Notes under the pieces: generated by a model
Seen by the model: only the letters and a program-made list of their open reading frames with translations
Told to the model about the DNA's origin: nothing
Databases searched by the model: none
Shown: piece after piece, positions 21,309 to 33,798 of the stretch
Layout: every line of letters starts with the position of its first letter
Position numbering within the stretch: position 1 is the stretch's first letter
NCBI RefSeq assembly: GCF_963678975.1
Contig: NC_089272.1
Span: 63,438,574-63,502,573, forward strand
Direction: 5' to 3'
Length of the DNA stretch: 64,000 nucleotides
From: Dysidea avara
Lineage: Eukaryota > Porifera > Demospongiae > Dictyoceratida > Dysideidae
Program-made: the position numbers and the translations under genes

Positions 21309-22861
21309 GTAGGGTCCGCAACGCAAAAAATCGATATCCTCCAATCAACTACCTAACTATTGTCATGTGTTAGGCTAAGTGTAACTTGAGTAACACCAGC
21401 GTAACAGCCAAGTTTGTCACTTTCTTCTGGTAGAAAACGACACAAATGTCTTAAAATCACGTGATTTTTCATTGCAGCAGTTCGTAGGGTTCTTCGTATG
21501 CCACGATATTCACTATCAACATTGTTCAAGTAGTCTATCACCAACTCAAAGTATTGGTGGTTTGATTTTATTGGTCAGTATCCGGTGGCAGCACGATCTG
21601 TGCAGCTTTTTGGCGACAGACAAAATGTTTCTTGCTCTGGAGCACAGGACAAGCAGAGCAGCAACTGCACCATGGGTCAGCAATGACCAGTACTAGATAA
21701 AGTACCTGCATGCGGAGTATGGTTATAATTGAAGCTTGTTAGCCATCTGGCTGAGCAATCTATATGCTGAAATTCGGCCAAAATGACGCAATTTTTGCGA
21801 ACAAATACCAGAATGGTTGATACATCAGTGAGACAGTCTACAACAGCAAGGATATGAAGCTTATAAACACCTAACAATACGGCTATCGAGCCCAGTAAAC
21901 GCATAGAGCAATCCAATGCATGAAATAGGCACTCACGTGATCGATATTCAAATCTCGGAAAATACAACCATAATCTATTCCAATGACATTAAAATCACTT
22001 GGAATCAAGTGACAATCAGTTTGTGTGCGTGCATTAGGTTCAACATCTCGATTAGCCCAGCAGTCAGAGACTCTCCCTATGATGCCATCACAGCATAAAA
22101 CACACCCGCACTGGCTCAGACCATGTCTGAGTAAACAATTAACACAAATATTTACAAAAGGAGCACACTGCATGGTTCCTATTCAGAAATGAAAGTGATT
22201 TCATGGGTATTTCCACGATTTGAATTTCGATCACGTGAGTGCCTATTTCATGCATTGGATTGCTCTATGCATTTACCGTATTGTTAGGTGTTTATAAACT
22301 TCGTATCCTTGCTGTAGGAGACTGTCTCACTGATGTATCAACCATTCTGGTATTTGTTTGCAAAAATCGCGTCATTTTGGCCGAATTTCAGCATATAGAT
22401 GGCTCAGCCAGATGGCTCAGCCAGATGGCTAACAAGCTTCAATTATAACCATACTCTGCATGCAGGTACTTTACCTAGTACTGGTCATTGCTGACCCACG
22501 GCGCAGTTGCTGCTCTGCTTGTCCTGTGCTCCAGAGCAAGAAACATTTTGTCTGTCGCCAAAAAGCTGCACAGATCGTGCTGCCACTGGAAACTGACCAA
22601 TAAAATCAAACCACCAATACTTTGAGTTGATGATAGACTACTTGAACAATGTTGAGAGTGAATATCGTGGCATACGGAGAACCCTACGAACTGCTGCAAC
22701 GAAAAATCGCGTGATTTTAAGACATTTGTATCGTTTTCTACCGGAAGAAAGTGACAAACTTGGCTGCCACGCTGGTGTTGTTCAAGTTACACTTAGCCTA
22801 ACACATGACAATAGTTAGATAGTCGATTGGAGGATATCAACTTTTCGCGTTGCGGACCCTA
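21309..22861. mobile_element. Long-inverted-repeat element, 1.55 kb
   Basis: The arms, about 660 bp each (21310 to about 21970 and about 22185 to 22861), are near-perfect inverted copies around a roughly 220-bp spacer. Ends read TAGGGTCCGCAACGC and its complement. GCTAAG flanks both sides (21303-21308, 22862-22867), consistent with a 6-bp target duplication. Mirror-image short frames in both arms (for example LNNVESEYRGIRRTLRTA at 22640) have no recognised domain. It is inserted inside another repeat whose halves lie at 21245-21308 and 22862-22985. Confidence 0.85.
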
Positions 22862-22865
22862 GCTA

Positions 22866-22985
22866 AGAAACTACTTTTCGCGTCCCCTAAAGTTGAATGC
22901 TCGGGGCAACCTACTAGACGCGTGCCCTAAAGTTGAATGCTCAGGGCAACTACTAGACGCGTGCCCTAAAGTCAAATGCTCGGGG
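22866..22985 (+). repeat. 41-bp minisatellite, three units
   Basis: Units contain CCTAAAGTTGAATGCTCGGG and a GACGCG box. The same array occurs in the opposite orientation at 62744-62855, and there the adjoining sequence matches 21245-21308 here. Both are therefore copies of one larger element. Confidence 0.85.
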
Positions 22986-23699
22986 CATATTGGACGTGTA
23001 CCAACTCTAGCTCGCCTAGACACAACTGGTTTGTTTGATAGTCCAGCAAATGATGGACTTATGCCGGTAAAATAACCGTTCACATTCGTAACCGGTGCCG
23101 GTACTATATCCACTTTGTTTTTTCTTATTTTTCTTCCTCTTTTCGCACACTTACAAAAACCGCTATAAAACGCGAACGCAATATCCGATTGCCTAGAAAT
23201 TTGGCACACAGAAGGGGGGTATAAAGGCACATCTCTGTACCAACTTTACTGGAATACGATAAACAGGCAAAGAGTTATTAGCGATTATTCACGAAAAATA
23301 ACACCAATATGTTGTCACGCCTACAGGGTAAACCGCGTATGGGAAGAAGCTGAAAATCAGTGGGTGAATAGGTTAACTATTGAACCTCAAACCTTTTGTG
23401 GTTTGAAAGAAATCGAGCTAAAAACCAGGAAGATAGAACGAAAAAACCAAGAGTGTGTTACAATTATGCAATCGAGATTAACTAATAAAAAAAAACGACT
23501 ACTTTCCACGCCCACCAGAAAAACCGCTTGGGGTAATGCTTTGAAATTCACTGTACAGATGGAGTAATCATTTTAGAAAGGATCTTCAATGGTGTAGAAG
23601 AATCAGACTTGAAGCCACGGAGTTATAACACAAAATCAAACTTGGTGTAGCAAGTGTGAGATCGAGATACTCTAATAGAGCAGTCACCCTGAAAAGAAT

Positions 23700-24330
23700 T
23701 CAACAGATCTGCTAGAAACTAGTAACCTGTATAGAGATAAGCTACAAACAATTCATCCTGTAGAGAGATTATCTAGAAGAAGCTACCTTGTAGGGAGTTC
23801 AATTATGTAGTTCAGCTAGAAGAACTCACCTTGTAGAGAGTTCAGCTACAAATAAACCACCATGTAGAGAGTTCAGCTACAAACAAATCGCCCTGTAGAG
23901 GGATCAGCTAGAAGAAATTGCCCTGTACAGAGTTCAGCTACAAATAAACCATCATGTAGAGAGTTCAGCTGCAAACAAATCACCTGTAGAGAGTTCAGCT
24001 ACAAATAAACCATCATGTAGAGAGTTCAGCTGCAAACAAATCACCTGTAGAGAGTTCAGCTACAAACAAATTACCCTGTAGAAAGGTCAGCTAGAAGAAG
24101 TCACCTTGTAGAGAGTTTAGCTACTAACTAGTGACCCTGTAGAGACATCAGCTAGAAGAAGTTACCTTGTAGAGAGTTCAGTTACAAACAAATCATCTTG
24201 TAGAGAGATCAACTAGAAGAAGTTACCTTGTAGATAGTTCAGTTACAAACAATTCACCCTGTAGAGAGATCAGCTAGAAGGACTCACCTTGTGGAGTGTT
24301 CAGTTACAAAAAAACCACCATGTAGAGTTC
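23700..24330 (+). repeat. Imperfect 35-41-bp minisatellite
   Basis: About 17 irregular units carry gtagagagttcagctacaaa or gtagagagatcagctagaag. The two unit types alternate in places, giving a higher-order period near 74 bp. A CTCTAATAGAG motif lies just before the array. Confidence 0.85.
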
Positions 24331-24468
24331 TGTAATAAATATATGCATTATATATATATATATATATAATTTGTACATTTATTGATAAAATCAGAAATAT
24401 TTAAAGTATTCATCTGCTTCATCTTTTCTTCTTCCTGTGGAAAAGAAAAAAAAGATAGGTTAAAAAAG

Positions 24469-24499
24469 CCCCAAAGCTGGCCATAGGCCAGCTTTGGGG
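24469..24499. repeat. Perfect 14-bp-stem hairpin
   Basis: CCCCAAAGCTGGCC and GGCCAGCTTTGGGG are separated by only ATA. This is a strong cruciform or RNA stem, and it lacks the histone-mRNA stem-loop consensus. Confidence 0.85.
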
Positions 24500-24524
24500 T
24501 ATATAAATACTAAAAGAAGTGAAA

Positions 24525-24841
24525 TCTAATCCAAAACAGCCATGCTATAAAAAAAGAGTGCGGCCCTCAAAAAGGCTATGGTGAAAAAGATGTGAAATCC
24601 AAGGTGGCGGCCAAGAAATGGCTGTGATGGTAGGTTAATGGTAAAAATTTTAATAACGACAATTCAGGTGAATTTTGTACCAAGACCAAGCGGCACCAAG
24701 ATTTACCTGAATTGTTGTTATTAAAATTTTTACCATTAACCTACCATCACAGCCATTTCTTGGCCACCACCTTGGATCTCACATCTTTTTTCACCATAGC
24801 CTTTTTGAGGGCCACACTCTTTTTTTACAGCTTGGATTAGA
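24525..24841. mobile_element. Foldback MITE, 317 bp
   Basis: The ends TCTAATCCAA and TTGGATTAGA are inverted. The arms pair over about 140 bp (accattaacctaccatcaca appears in both orientations), with a central loop near 24685. It is non-coding and absent from duplication copy B. Confidence 0.85.
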
Positions 24842-25071
24842 TAATAACTTACTGTCCCAATAGCGAAGTAAACTCCATCCCACAATCGCAAGTTTTCTAA
24901 CATTGTGTGTTAAAGCATAGTAACGTATTAATGACGTTTTAACGTATGGACAACGTTTTGATGGCTATTAGCCCACACTATTAAAACCACGATCGATCTT
25001 CAGATGCTACTGTATAAAACAAATGGGATGAGTTCTCATTAGTTCTTTCACCTATTAGGTGAGTGCACCCC

Positions 25072-25168
25072 AAGTGATATATATCACTTATACAATGGCT
25101 GCTTGGGATTTTACTGACATATACACCCGCAGCCCTCGGGCTTTGGGTGTATATATCAGTAAAATCCC
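25072..25168. repeat. Palindrome plus inverted repeat with GC-rich loop
   Basis: AAGTGATATATATCACTT (25072-25089) is a perfect 18-nt palindrome. It is followed by a 24-bp-arm hairpin (25105-25168: GGGATTTTACTGA...TCAGTAAAATCCC) whose loop is gcagccctcgggcttt. The layout resembles the GC-centred foldbacks at 28025, 57676 and 58368. Confidence 0.75.
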
Positions 25169-25280
25169 TTGCGGCCGTGGTATAACTATTACATATAAAT
25201 TCTGAGAACAGTTTAGCTTGCTTTCCGTTGTGGTTGTGGATTTCTCCATTGCTTGATTAGCACTATAGTTACAACTGCAT

Positions 25281-25366
25281 GGCTTTATTTATGGGATCAA
25301 AACATGTTGTACCCAAAAAGAGCTTCACTATGCCTAGGAACTTGTAAGTAGCCATGTACAATAAAG
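25281..25366. other. Micro-inverted segment relative to copy B
   Basis: These 86 bp, with the landmark AGCTTCACTATGCCTAGGAA, occur as the reverse complement at 44841-44926, while the sequence on both sides aligns forward. TGCAT and ATGCA flank the segment, giving a tiny inverted repeat at the breakpoints. Confidence 0.85.
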
Positions 25367-25494
25367 ATGCATTACAAATGTCTATGTACCTCCATAAAGA
25401 TTGATAGAAAATTATTTTGTAACTACACACACCTCAGATTATTACATTGTACAGTGTATGCATAATATAACACCATAATGTTTTGCTCACACCT

Positions 25495-25805
25495 CAGGGG
25501 TGGATCCAGACTTTTAAAAGGGGGGTTCCACTTTGGAATTGCAACTTCAGCCTAGCTGTAAGTTGAAGAACAAAAAAAAAGTCATCACCTGCTGACAATA
25601 GCTGACACTCACCAAAGATGCCCTCACCAATTATATTTCCTTATTTATAACTAAATACATTGCTACACTGCTCCTCAAAAGACTACTGTGACTGCTCTAT
25701 TAGAGTATCTCGATTTGACTGCTCTATTAGAGTATCTTGAGTAAGAGAGGCTCTTTCAAAAGGGGGGTTCCACATGCTTTGAACCCCCCCCTTGATCCGC
25801 CCCTG
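25495..25805. mobile_element. CAGGGG-end MITE with confirmed empty site
   Basis: Ends are CAGGGGTGGATC and GATCCGCCCCTG with inner ggggggttccac and gaaccccccc. CACCT flanks both sides (25490-25494, 25806-25810). At the equivalent place in copy B (45031-45035) CACCT occurs once with no insertion. The ends resemble widespread hAT-like MITEs, although the target duplication is only 5 bp. Two CTCTATTAGAG motifs lie inside. Confidence 0.8.
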
Positions 25806-25894
25806 CACCTTAAAACAAAAGTAATACACATGTTACGTTTTGAAACATTTAGTTGCTGAACTCCACACTAAAAGTGCATTACATGTTACTCAGT

Positions 25895-26744
25895 TTATTT
25901 CCTGTGCTCGTCCCATTTGGTAGCAATTGCTTCTTCTATAGTCTTGTCATCTTTGCGATTACAGCATTCACCTCCATCCAGCTTGTTCCTCATACAATAG
26001 TAGTGGGGTATCTTCTGTAACTCAGAGATGCAAGGTTGATTGGGTAAAACAAGTCGAGTGTTGTTGGGCAAATAAAATGCTAAAATGACATGATCATGTC
26101 TAGTACAGTCTTTATCATTCTCATTGAAACGTTGAGGATATTTGTTGATCACCATTGATGCCAATTTCTGCAGGCCAGTTTTCTGGTAATTTGGTGGCTT
26201 AAAATACTTTGTGTTGTTTCCTTGTATCAGTGGAAATGTCTGGTAGTAGTTGTCACTTGTAGAACACACTAATACAACATGGCTGATTTCTTTTTGGTAG
26301 ACCAGTGTACCAGCTGCTCGGTAGCAAAGTTGTTGACTGTTGATACCCCTACATTTCTGATAAGCTTCCAAGACTAATGTAAATTTAAACTCGAACACAC
26401 ATGGACCATAAACATTATCAGTTTTGCCAGTTTTTCTTTCTGTTCCAAACCAGACTAGAGGTCCCGGTAAACACTCAGTATCGTCAGGAGGTATCCATTT
26501 CTCAGTAGTGCTATCAGGACCTATGTAATAGCTTGCATTGGGGGAGGGAGAGCATTCTGATGATGGTCGCCATTGCTTTGGATTCCCTTTAAAGATGGCC
26601 TCCTTTCCCTGACATATGCTGATCATATCTTGGTAGTGAGTGGCGTGAAATATTGTTGGAATGAAGGATAATGATGAACCAATGATATCTCGTGTTTCAA
26701 TAAGTACACTACTATAGAACAGTTCTGGCTTTCTCTTTGTGAAG
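25895..26744 (-). CDS. Unknown local family protein, copy 1, terminal coding exon
   Basis: I do not recognise this family. The frame is open from a likely acceptor (ctttag before 26744) to TAA at 25895, about 283 residues. The first ATG at 26626 is unlikely to be the start, because the upstream ELFYSSVLIETRDI and IPTIFHATHYQ are conserved in the paralogs. Shared blocks are FHATHYQ-MISICQG-AIFKG, CLPGPLVWFGT, YGPCVFEFKF, AYQKCRGINSQQLCYRAAG, SHVVLVCSTSD and FPLIQGNNTKYF. No signal peptide or membrane segment is seen, and cysteines are frequent. The His in FHATHYQ, followed by an (I/A)IFKG segment and a later aromatic WFG, is loosely like ADP-ribosyltransferase folds. That is speculation without a search. 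Upstream exons were not identified. Confidence 0.7.
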
Positions 26745-27004
26745 CTAAAGTAGTACGTACAATAGAATGTTTAAACCACATAATGATACGTGCATGCATG
26801 CATATACTTAAGTGTTTGTAGTCTAGTCCAAATACAAAAATGTAACTCCTAATAATTATCGAGAGTTTATAATACTTCTGCATGTTCTCAAGTTAATGAC
26901 GTGATAATATTATACTCATTGAAATGTTTAGGATATTCCATCAACTGTCTATTTTGCAGGCTTGCAAGTCATTTGGTGGCTTAATATCAGTGGAAATGTT
27001 TTAG

Positions 27005-27090
27005 AGACCTAGCATGAGACTTTTCATTGATTTAAAAACCAAGGCGAAGCCGAGGTTTTTAAAACACAAAGGTCCGAGGGCATGGTCTCT
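27005..27090. repeat. Foldback fragment with GC-rich centre
   Basis: TTTAAAAACC (27031-27040) and GGTTTTTAAA (27054-27063) enclose aaggcgaagccga. Outer agagacc motifs are also inverted. It is likely a degraded MITE. A similar agagacct pair is at 55705-55750. Confidence 0.55.
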
Positions 27091-27767
27091 AATCGACTTA
27101 CAAAAATTAATGAAAGCATTTTGTATGGGCGTATAGGTGGAGTTATACATAGATGTCATTTTAAAATCATCACACAATCTTAACATGAATAGAGAAGATG
27201 GAACATATTTTTGTCAAAGAGCTGAAGATAAATCGAAGCTAGCATTTCATCGCTGCTTTGATCGATTATACACTAGTGAAGATAATTGTCTCGACAACCA
27301 GTTGCTGCCATTGCACATGCATGGCATCACAGCAGTGTAGAGAACAGGTGAATTAATGTAATAGATTAATTGAAGATGAAACATGCTTAAAACACTCTAG
27401 AAAACAGACGGGCACTAAATATAATTTTCTGTGATATCACTCACTGGACTTTTCTGTTCATCTTGACAAATGTAGCTACAATGTTAAACAGTATTTTCCA
27501 TAATCAAATTGCTTTGGGCATGCTTAAAGTAATGGAGTGGTCAAACTCATGTTGGCTTGGATGCATGATTTCACCCACCACAGACTAATATGCTTGAGAG
27601 CTAGAGCATAGCAAATCAATGATTGAAAACAAGATTTGCAATGCTTGAGGTCTTTTCTGCTAGCAGGTTTTTAACCATTTGAAGAACCTGCTGGCAGGTC
27701 TTTTAGTGCATCATAAAGACCTCATTATCTCTCAATGATCAAAGCATTCTATACGTACCATTCTCTA

Positions 27768-27768
<1 letters not shown>

Positions 27769-27842
<74 letters not shown>
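27769..27842. repeat. (TG)n microsatellite
   Basis: About 37 TG repeats followed by shorter TG runs separated by taccctg. Confidence 0.95.
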
Positions 27843-27845
<3 letters not shown>

Positions 27846-27996
27846 CCTGTGTGTGTGTGTACCCTGTGTGTGCACACCAGGCATGTAATAACCAGGGGGG
27901 TAGGTCATGACATCACTGTGACAATAATTGCGTGACATATGTGTACTATACATTTTGCCATAGAGTTTTGTTCCAGTAAACCATGAAGTTTAGCGC

Positions 27997-28951
27997 CAGT
28001 GTTGGGAGTAACGAGTTACATAATAGTTATACGGGCACAATGTGGAGTCTATGAAATTTATATACCCGAAGGCCCGGGCTGTAGCGCACGAGCGAAGCGA
28101 GGGCGCTACTAAGGGCCTGAGGGTTTATAAATTTCATAAGACTCCACATTGTGCCCGTATAACTGCTTTAGACTCTATTTCACATTACACTCAGAATACT
28201 TACCTCATCCACGGCTGTTTCTGCTGTAGGCTCAGCAAAACCGGCTGGTTTTCTTGCGATAATATTAGCATCATGGCAACTATGCGTCCTCACGTGACAA
28301 AATAATAGCGCTCATTAAATCACTGCACGTGAACAATGCACAGCGATTGGATAAACCTAGATTTTGAGCATATGTTATATTGTGCCTGAAGGCGTGGAGT
28401 ATATTAGAAAACAAGGTGGAATATACGAGATTTATTACCCACCCAAAACAGCCTAAATAGAGTCTAAGTAATATTATTACTTTTGTGGTAACTAAGTAAT
28501 ATAACGAAATACGCTATAAAAACGGGTAATATAACTCAAGTTACTTTACTTACAAATGTAACGCATTACCTAAGTAATATAGTTACTGTAACGAGTCTAA
28601 TATTACATAATATTATTACTACAAGTAACGAAGTTACTAATCTCGTTAGTAATCCACTGAGTAATGCCTAGCCACAACGAAGTAATGAAGCCTACTGAAT
28701 GAAGCTTATTCACCAGCTTCTTACTTATAACCAAGATGTGCACATTGTCCAACAACGCAATCATGTCACGTGATAAAGTGGTAGTTTCACACGTGACAGC
28801 TTAAGGCTGTGGACACAAAGTAATATAATATGTAATATTATTATAGTTACTTTATTTTATGGGTAATATGTAACTGTAACTAAATAGTTCAGTTGCAAGT
28901 AATATGTAATATGTAACTAGTTACTTTTACAAAGTAACTTGCCCAACACTG
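27997..28951. mobile_element. Non-autonomous hAT element with nested insertions
   Basis: Ends are CAGTGTTGGG and CCCAACACTG, with subterminal GTAAC/GTTAC repeats typical of a well-known animal hAT MITE type. The 8-bp flanks are TTTAGCGC and TTTAACGC, differing at one base, as expected for hAT. A second, inverted copy lies at 51097-51912. The part from 28025 to about 28468 is absent from that copy and is itself an insertion with a hairpin. Confidence 0.85.
28025..28164. mobile_element. Nested GC-centred hairpin
   Basis: The arms begin AGTTATACGGGCACAATGTG, pair over about 45 bp and enclose a CpG-rich centre with gcgcacgagcgaagcgag. It lies inside the hAT element. The surrounding tagactctattt and aaatagagtcta (to about 28468) suggest a larger nested element. 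Confidence 0.7.
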
Positions 28952-30166
<1,215 letters not shown>

Positions 30167-31296
30167 ATGCATTCAGTAAAGCATAGTGGAAAAGTGGCTA
30201 CAGCTACAGCCTTGCTTCTTTGGCAGAAATGCTTCGGATTTTGTGGCGAAAAAACCTTTCACAATGTTAAATACCTACAATGTGTGCACTACTGTCTTAC
30301 TGTTTTATCTTTGATCCTTCTTTATCGTGGCCATCTCTCATGGGTATGGTTTCCATCAAAGCACACACACCACAGCGCCCCAACATATGGCCAGACAAAC
30401 TTGATTACTTGTTTCTCATCCACAAAAATTTGAATTTCCATGCGGGCGGGAGGTCATTTTTCATTATTCATTATTAAAGAAAATACTCCAAATCAAGCTT
30501 TCTGTTACTATAGAGGTTAGCTAAAGCCTTTTTAAGAACTAGTACTTACGTTACGAACTAGTACTTACGTTTTACCACCATTTCTGAGGTGCAAGTGACA
30601 TTTACTGTGCTGTGAAATGATAGCCAGCCTTCTTAGCATCAAAATGTGTGTGCACGTGATTGATAACAGCAATAATGAAATTAGAGGCGGTGGGGTAAAA
30701 AGGGATGCGGGCAGGGATGAGAAACAATTAATCAAGTTTTCCCAGCCTATTGGAATAAACGTGTAGCATAATTGTAGCAAGCACATGATTTTAATGTTGG
30801 GATACACCTCGGGATATGCTGTTGCCTGTTCAAGATCACCGGTTGAGAAAATACATGCGTAAGGATTAGAGTGTTTGCTTGGCTCGAAGATGGTTTCTTT
30901 TCCGAGTTTAAAAACTGGGTGTATATAGCGCCTCTCTATAGACTTTATGGGTAGCTTTCCCAGAGCACTTTTCAGGTGTACTACAACTGAAAACACCGTA
31001 GTAGGCCTCATAGGCTCATGTACCTCATCGTATAGAAAGTGGGCGTGACCCGTACTTATGCGAACTAAAAGTAAGAGCAGCCCTGAGGCTTTGTTGAGAG
31101 AATTAGTGGAAAATATTACTGTAGACACACTATAAAACAGTTGAAAAGATACTTCTGTGGGTAATGTGTTGTTTAAAGCAGTTTGTTAAAAATACGCATC
31201 CTTAGGAACGTTTAACTGCGTATTTCAGGAATTACAGGTTATTTATGAATTACTAAATACTGTTATTCAATAAAGTTTACAAAAAAAGTACACAAA
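30167..31296. other. No supported gene
   Basis: A minus-strand frame of 187 codons (31128-30565) lacks family motifs and splice support. I see no repeats other than a short duplicated aactagtacttacg near 30540. Confidence 0.4.
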
Positions 31297-31556
31297 CAAG
31301 TGTAAGAAAAAATTAGGAATTTTCCATATGAGTAGGGACTGCAGCAATAAAAAGCACTGAAACAACAAGCCGCTGAGACAAAACACAACTGAATGATTGC
31401 ATTTTAATCCCTACTTTAGCCTGCTATGATGTATGGTTAAAGTAGGGATTAAAATGCAATCATTCAGTTGTGTTTTGTCTCAGCGGCTTGTTTCAGTGCT
31501 TTTTATTGCTGCAGTCCCTACTCATATGGAAAATTCCTAATTTTTTCTTACACTTG
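31297..31556. mobile_element. Near-perfect foldback MITE, 260 bp
   Basis: The arms, about 117 bp each, run from CAAGTGTAAGAAAAAATTAGG to its mirror and pair almost completely around a 19-nt loop near 31430. Inner segments include AGTAGGGATTAAAATGCAAT in both orientations. It is non-coding. Confidence 0.9.
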
Positions 31557-32573
31557 TGTAAGAAGCCGGTCCATTAAGTTTTGCAGCATGTAATTATCAG
31601 TGGACTCAATTCATTTACGTAAGATCAAAGATCATACACATTATAACATCATGACCTACCCCCCTGTACAATAGCAGCAATATTGTAAGTGTCTCAGCCT
31701 TCCCTTAGAACAAAGGCTTCACCTTATTAACACCAATCATCACCTATCACCACTTCCTCTATCTGTAGAGTGATCAAATGGTTTTGTATAGACTGCTTGA
31801 TACTGCATATGAATAAGAAGGTGTCACTCCAATAGGCACTGTACTATGATCTGCGACTGCAGTCAAGATCAATTTTCAATTGTGGACTTTTGCCAAAAAT
31901 TTGGTCCATTGACCCAGTTCTGTTTATTTTCACGATATTATTGTGTACTACTTACTTGTGCAGCGTTGACCATGCTAGGAAAATAGCTTGACCATTGTCC
32001 ATCATGTAAAATTGGCCTTGTTCACTGACCTTTCACTTCATACTGTAATTGCATTGACTTGTTTATTTTGGCTGTTGTATCTATTCACCTATTCATGTAT
32101 AACACTTTGTGAATATGCTTAGTCTCCCATAGGTTAACCATCTGTCTCAGTATTGTTAAAGTGTTGTAGTTAATAAATGTTCTTTGTTAGTTTTGTACTT
32201 TACCTTGTAACTTGTATAAATAGCCCTGTATGTTTGTACCATTTCATTCTGTACTTTACTATGATATTGAGTTTAACTGTGAAGTCTTGAACGTGTGCGC
32301 TCTGGCTACCTACTTAACTCGCAGTTATTACACATGGCTACACTGAGATCATAGTGCAGTGGCTATTGGAGTGACACTCCCTTGTATAAACTCTTGCCAG
32401 CAACCTTACATCATACTGAAAACAGAATATATGTGTACCACAAATTGTGCTACAGAATTCAAAATACATGGAGCCAAATATATATTTGTCCTGATTTGAA
32501 AATAATATAAGACTCAGTTTAGTCCCACATACCACACATGTGTACAACAATACTTCACTGTACAGATATCACC
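31557..32573. other. Diverged duplicated non-coding DNA
   Basis: No gene is seen. Parts (for example around 31740 and 32330-32560) align loosely with 46105-46419, placing this stretch in the repeated unit that contains the family genes. Confidence 0.4.
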
Positions 32574-32651
32574 TTACTCTATTGGCTCATCTATGGTTAC
32601 ATCTAGAGAAAAGGAGCCTGCCATATCCCTACTACCACTAGGCTTGACCAA
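32574..32651 (-). CDS. Candidate conserved terminal exon, unit 2
   Basis: The minus-strand frame ends VKPSGSRDMAGSFSLDV then TIDEPIE-stop. The diverged copy at 46420-46509 ends SGRRDMAGLTSIDV then TIDEPIE-stop. Flanking non-coding sequence is much less alike, so coding constraint is suggested. No function or upstream exon is known. Confidence 0.4.
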   Translation of the reverse strand: MVKPSGSRDMAGSFSLDVTIDEPIE

Positions 32652-33798
32652 TTACTGGATATATCTATGTATCACCTGATCACAAAATGGTGCTAATCAT
32701 ATATGCCATATAAGGAGCTGAATGATAATTATTATGTACTAAACTACACAAAATCTAGTGTTACATGTGTTTACCATCATCACTCCAGCTGCCTTCTCAG
32801 GCCTGCTGGTCTATGTTAGAGACTGTGGACACAATGTTAGCAACTGCTACTGCTACTAAGGCATAACTGCAGTGGCAATATTATACTATGTAGATACTTC
32901 AGTTCAGTAGCTACTATGTTTTTCTCAGCGAGAAGAATTTTTATCTCTTCTTGTTGGTACATTATAGAAATATCATGATATTAATGTGAATCATGATTTG
33001 TCATAAAATGTTTCAATATCATCCCCCAAGTCTAAAAGCCACTGCTAATAGTAAACACAACCAACTGGAGACAACAAGTGTGGCTATAACATGGTTTAGA
33101 ACTGTGATTGTGCATTAGCAGTGAGGCAGTAGTAAAAGGGAAACCCCAAACCTAACCAGCTGTTATGTGGTTAATCCTTAAGGAAATTAGATATTTAACT
33201 TTTCCCTTAGAGATCATACTTAACTGTGTAATCACTTCCATACTGTATTGTGAGATTCCCTGTACAATATTTCTTCTCTACCACAATACCCCCTTGAATG
33301 ATCTAATTTAAGCTACACACATGTAGCTGTGTGCTATACTGTCAGTACAATTGACTGTTCTATTAGAGTATTTTATCAACTGATGCATGTATTTAAGTGA
33401 TAAAATGAATAGACTGCTCACTGACTAATGAATTCACTTATCAAATTCATTGACTTTTTATTATCCAAACAAATTACTTATCTCAACACTTTTTGTAATA
33501 GAACTTTCACACATAATGTTCATGAGGTCCTATTGTCAGTCCATTTTAGGCCACCACTCTAAGTAGGTAACTATGTATATAACGTGTTATTGCTACACCA
33601 AAATGTTAACCAACCAACTAGTCATGGTATGTATGTACCTCTTGATAATTCATATTGTATACAGTGACATAAAAACATGTGTACTGTATGTACAATAAAC
33701 TTTATGATTACAAGATTTGGCAAATTCTGGTAGATACGTTATACTTACTAATTAGCATTAATATAATCTCTGTCACTATGTATTATATAGTGTTCAGT
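32652..33798. other. No gene seen
   Basis: Non-coding DNA with a variant TTCTATTAGAG motif near 33360. Parts align with 46510-46720. Confidence 0.4.

Larger units (their letters stand above)
17646..25190. other. 7.5-kb repeat block splitting duplication copy A
   Basis: In copy B the sequence matching 17638 joins directly to the sequence matching 25193. In copy A the two are 7.5 kb apart, each edge bearing ACATATA (17639-17645 and 25191-25197). The block holds a Ginger element, a tRNA-like sequence, a long inverted-repeat element, minisatellites and foldbacks. Edge motifs tataccac and gtggtata are inverted. It also contains a perfect 18-nt palindrome at 17693-17710 (atattgcccgggcaatat). Confidence 0.7.
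25193..26900. repeat. Segmental duplication copy A, right part
   Basis: Collinear with 44757-46000 from AAATTCTGAGAACAGTTTAG onward, except for the micro-inversion and a MITE insertion. It includes family gene copy 1. Confidence 0.85.

Noticed and set aside
21353-22818. Mirror-image short frames in the long inverted repeat
   Set aside because: The arms are reverse complements, so the frames are duplicates of one another. No transposase motifs were seen.
30565-31128. Minus-strand frame of 187 codons
   Set aside because: No conserved motifs, no splice or promoter support, no paralog in the window. Its hydrophobic stretches are compatible with chance AT-rich sequence.
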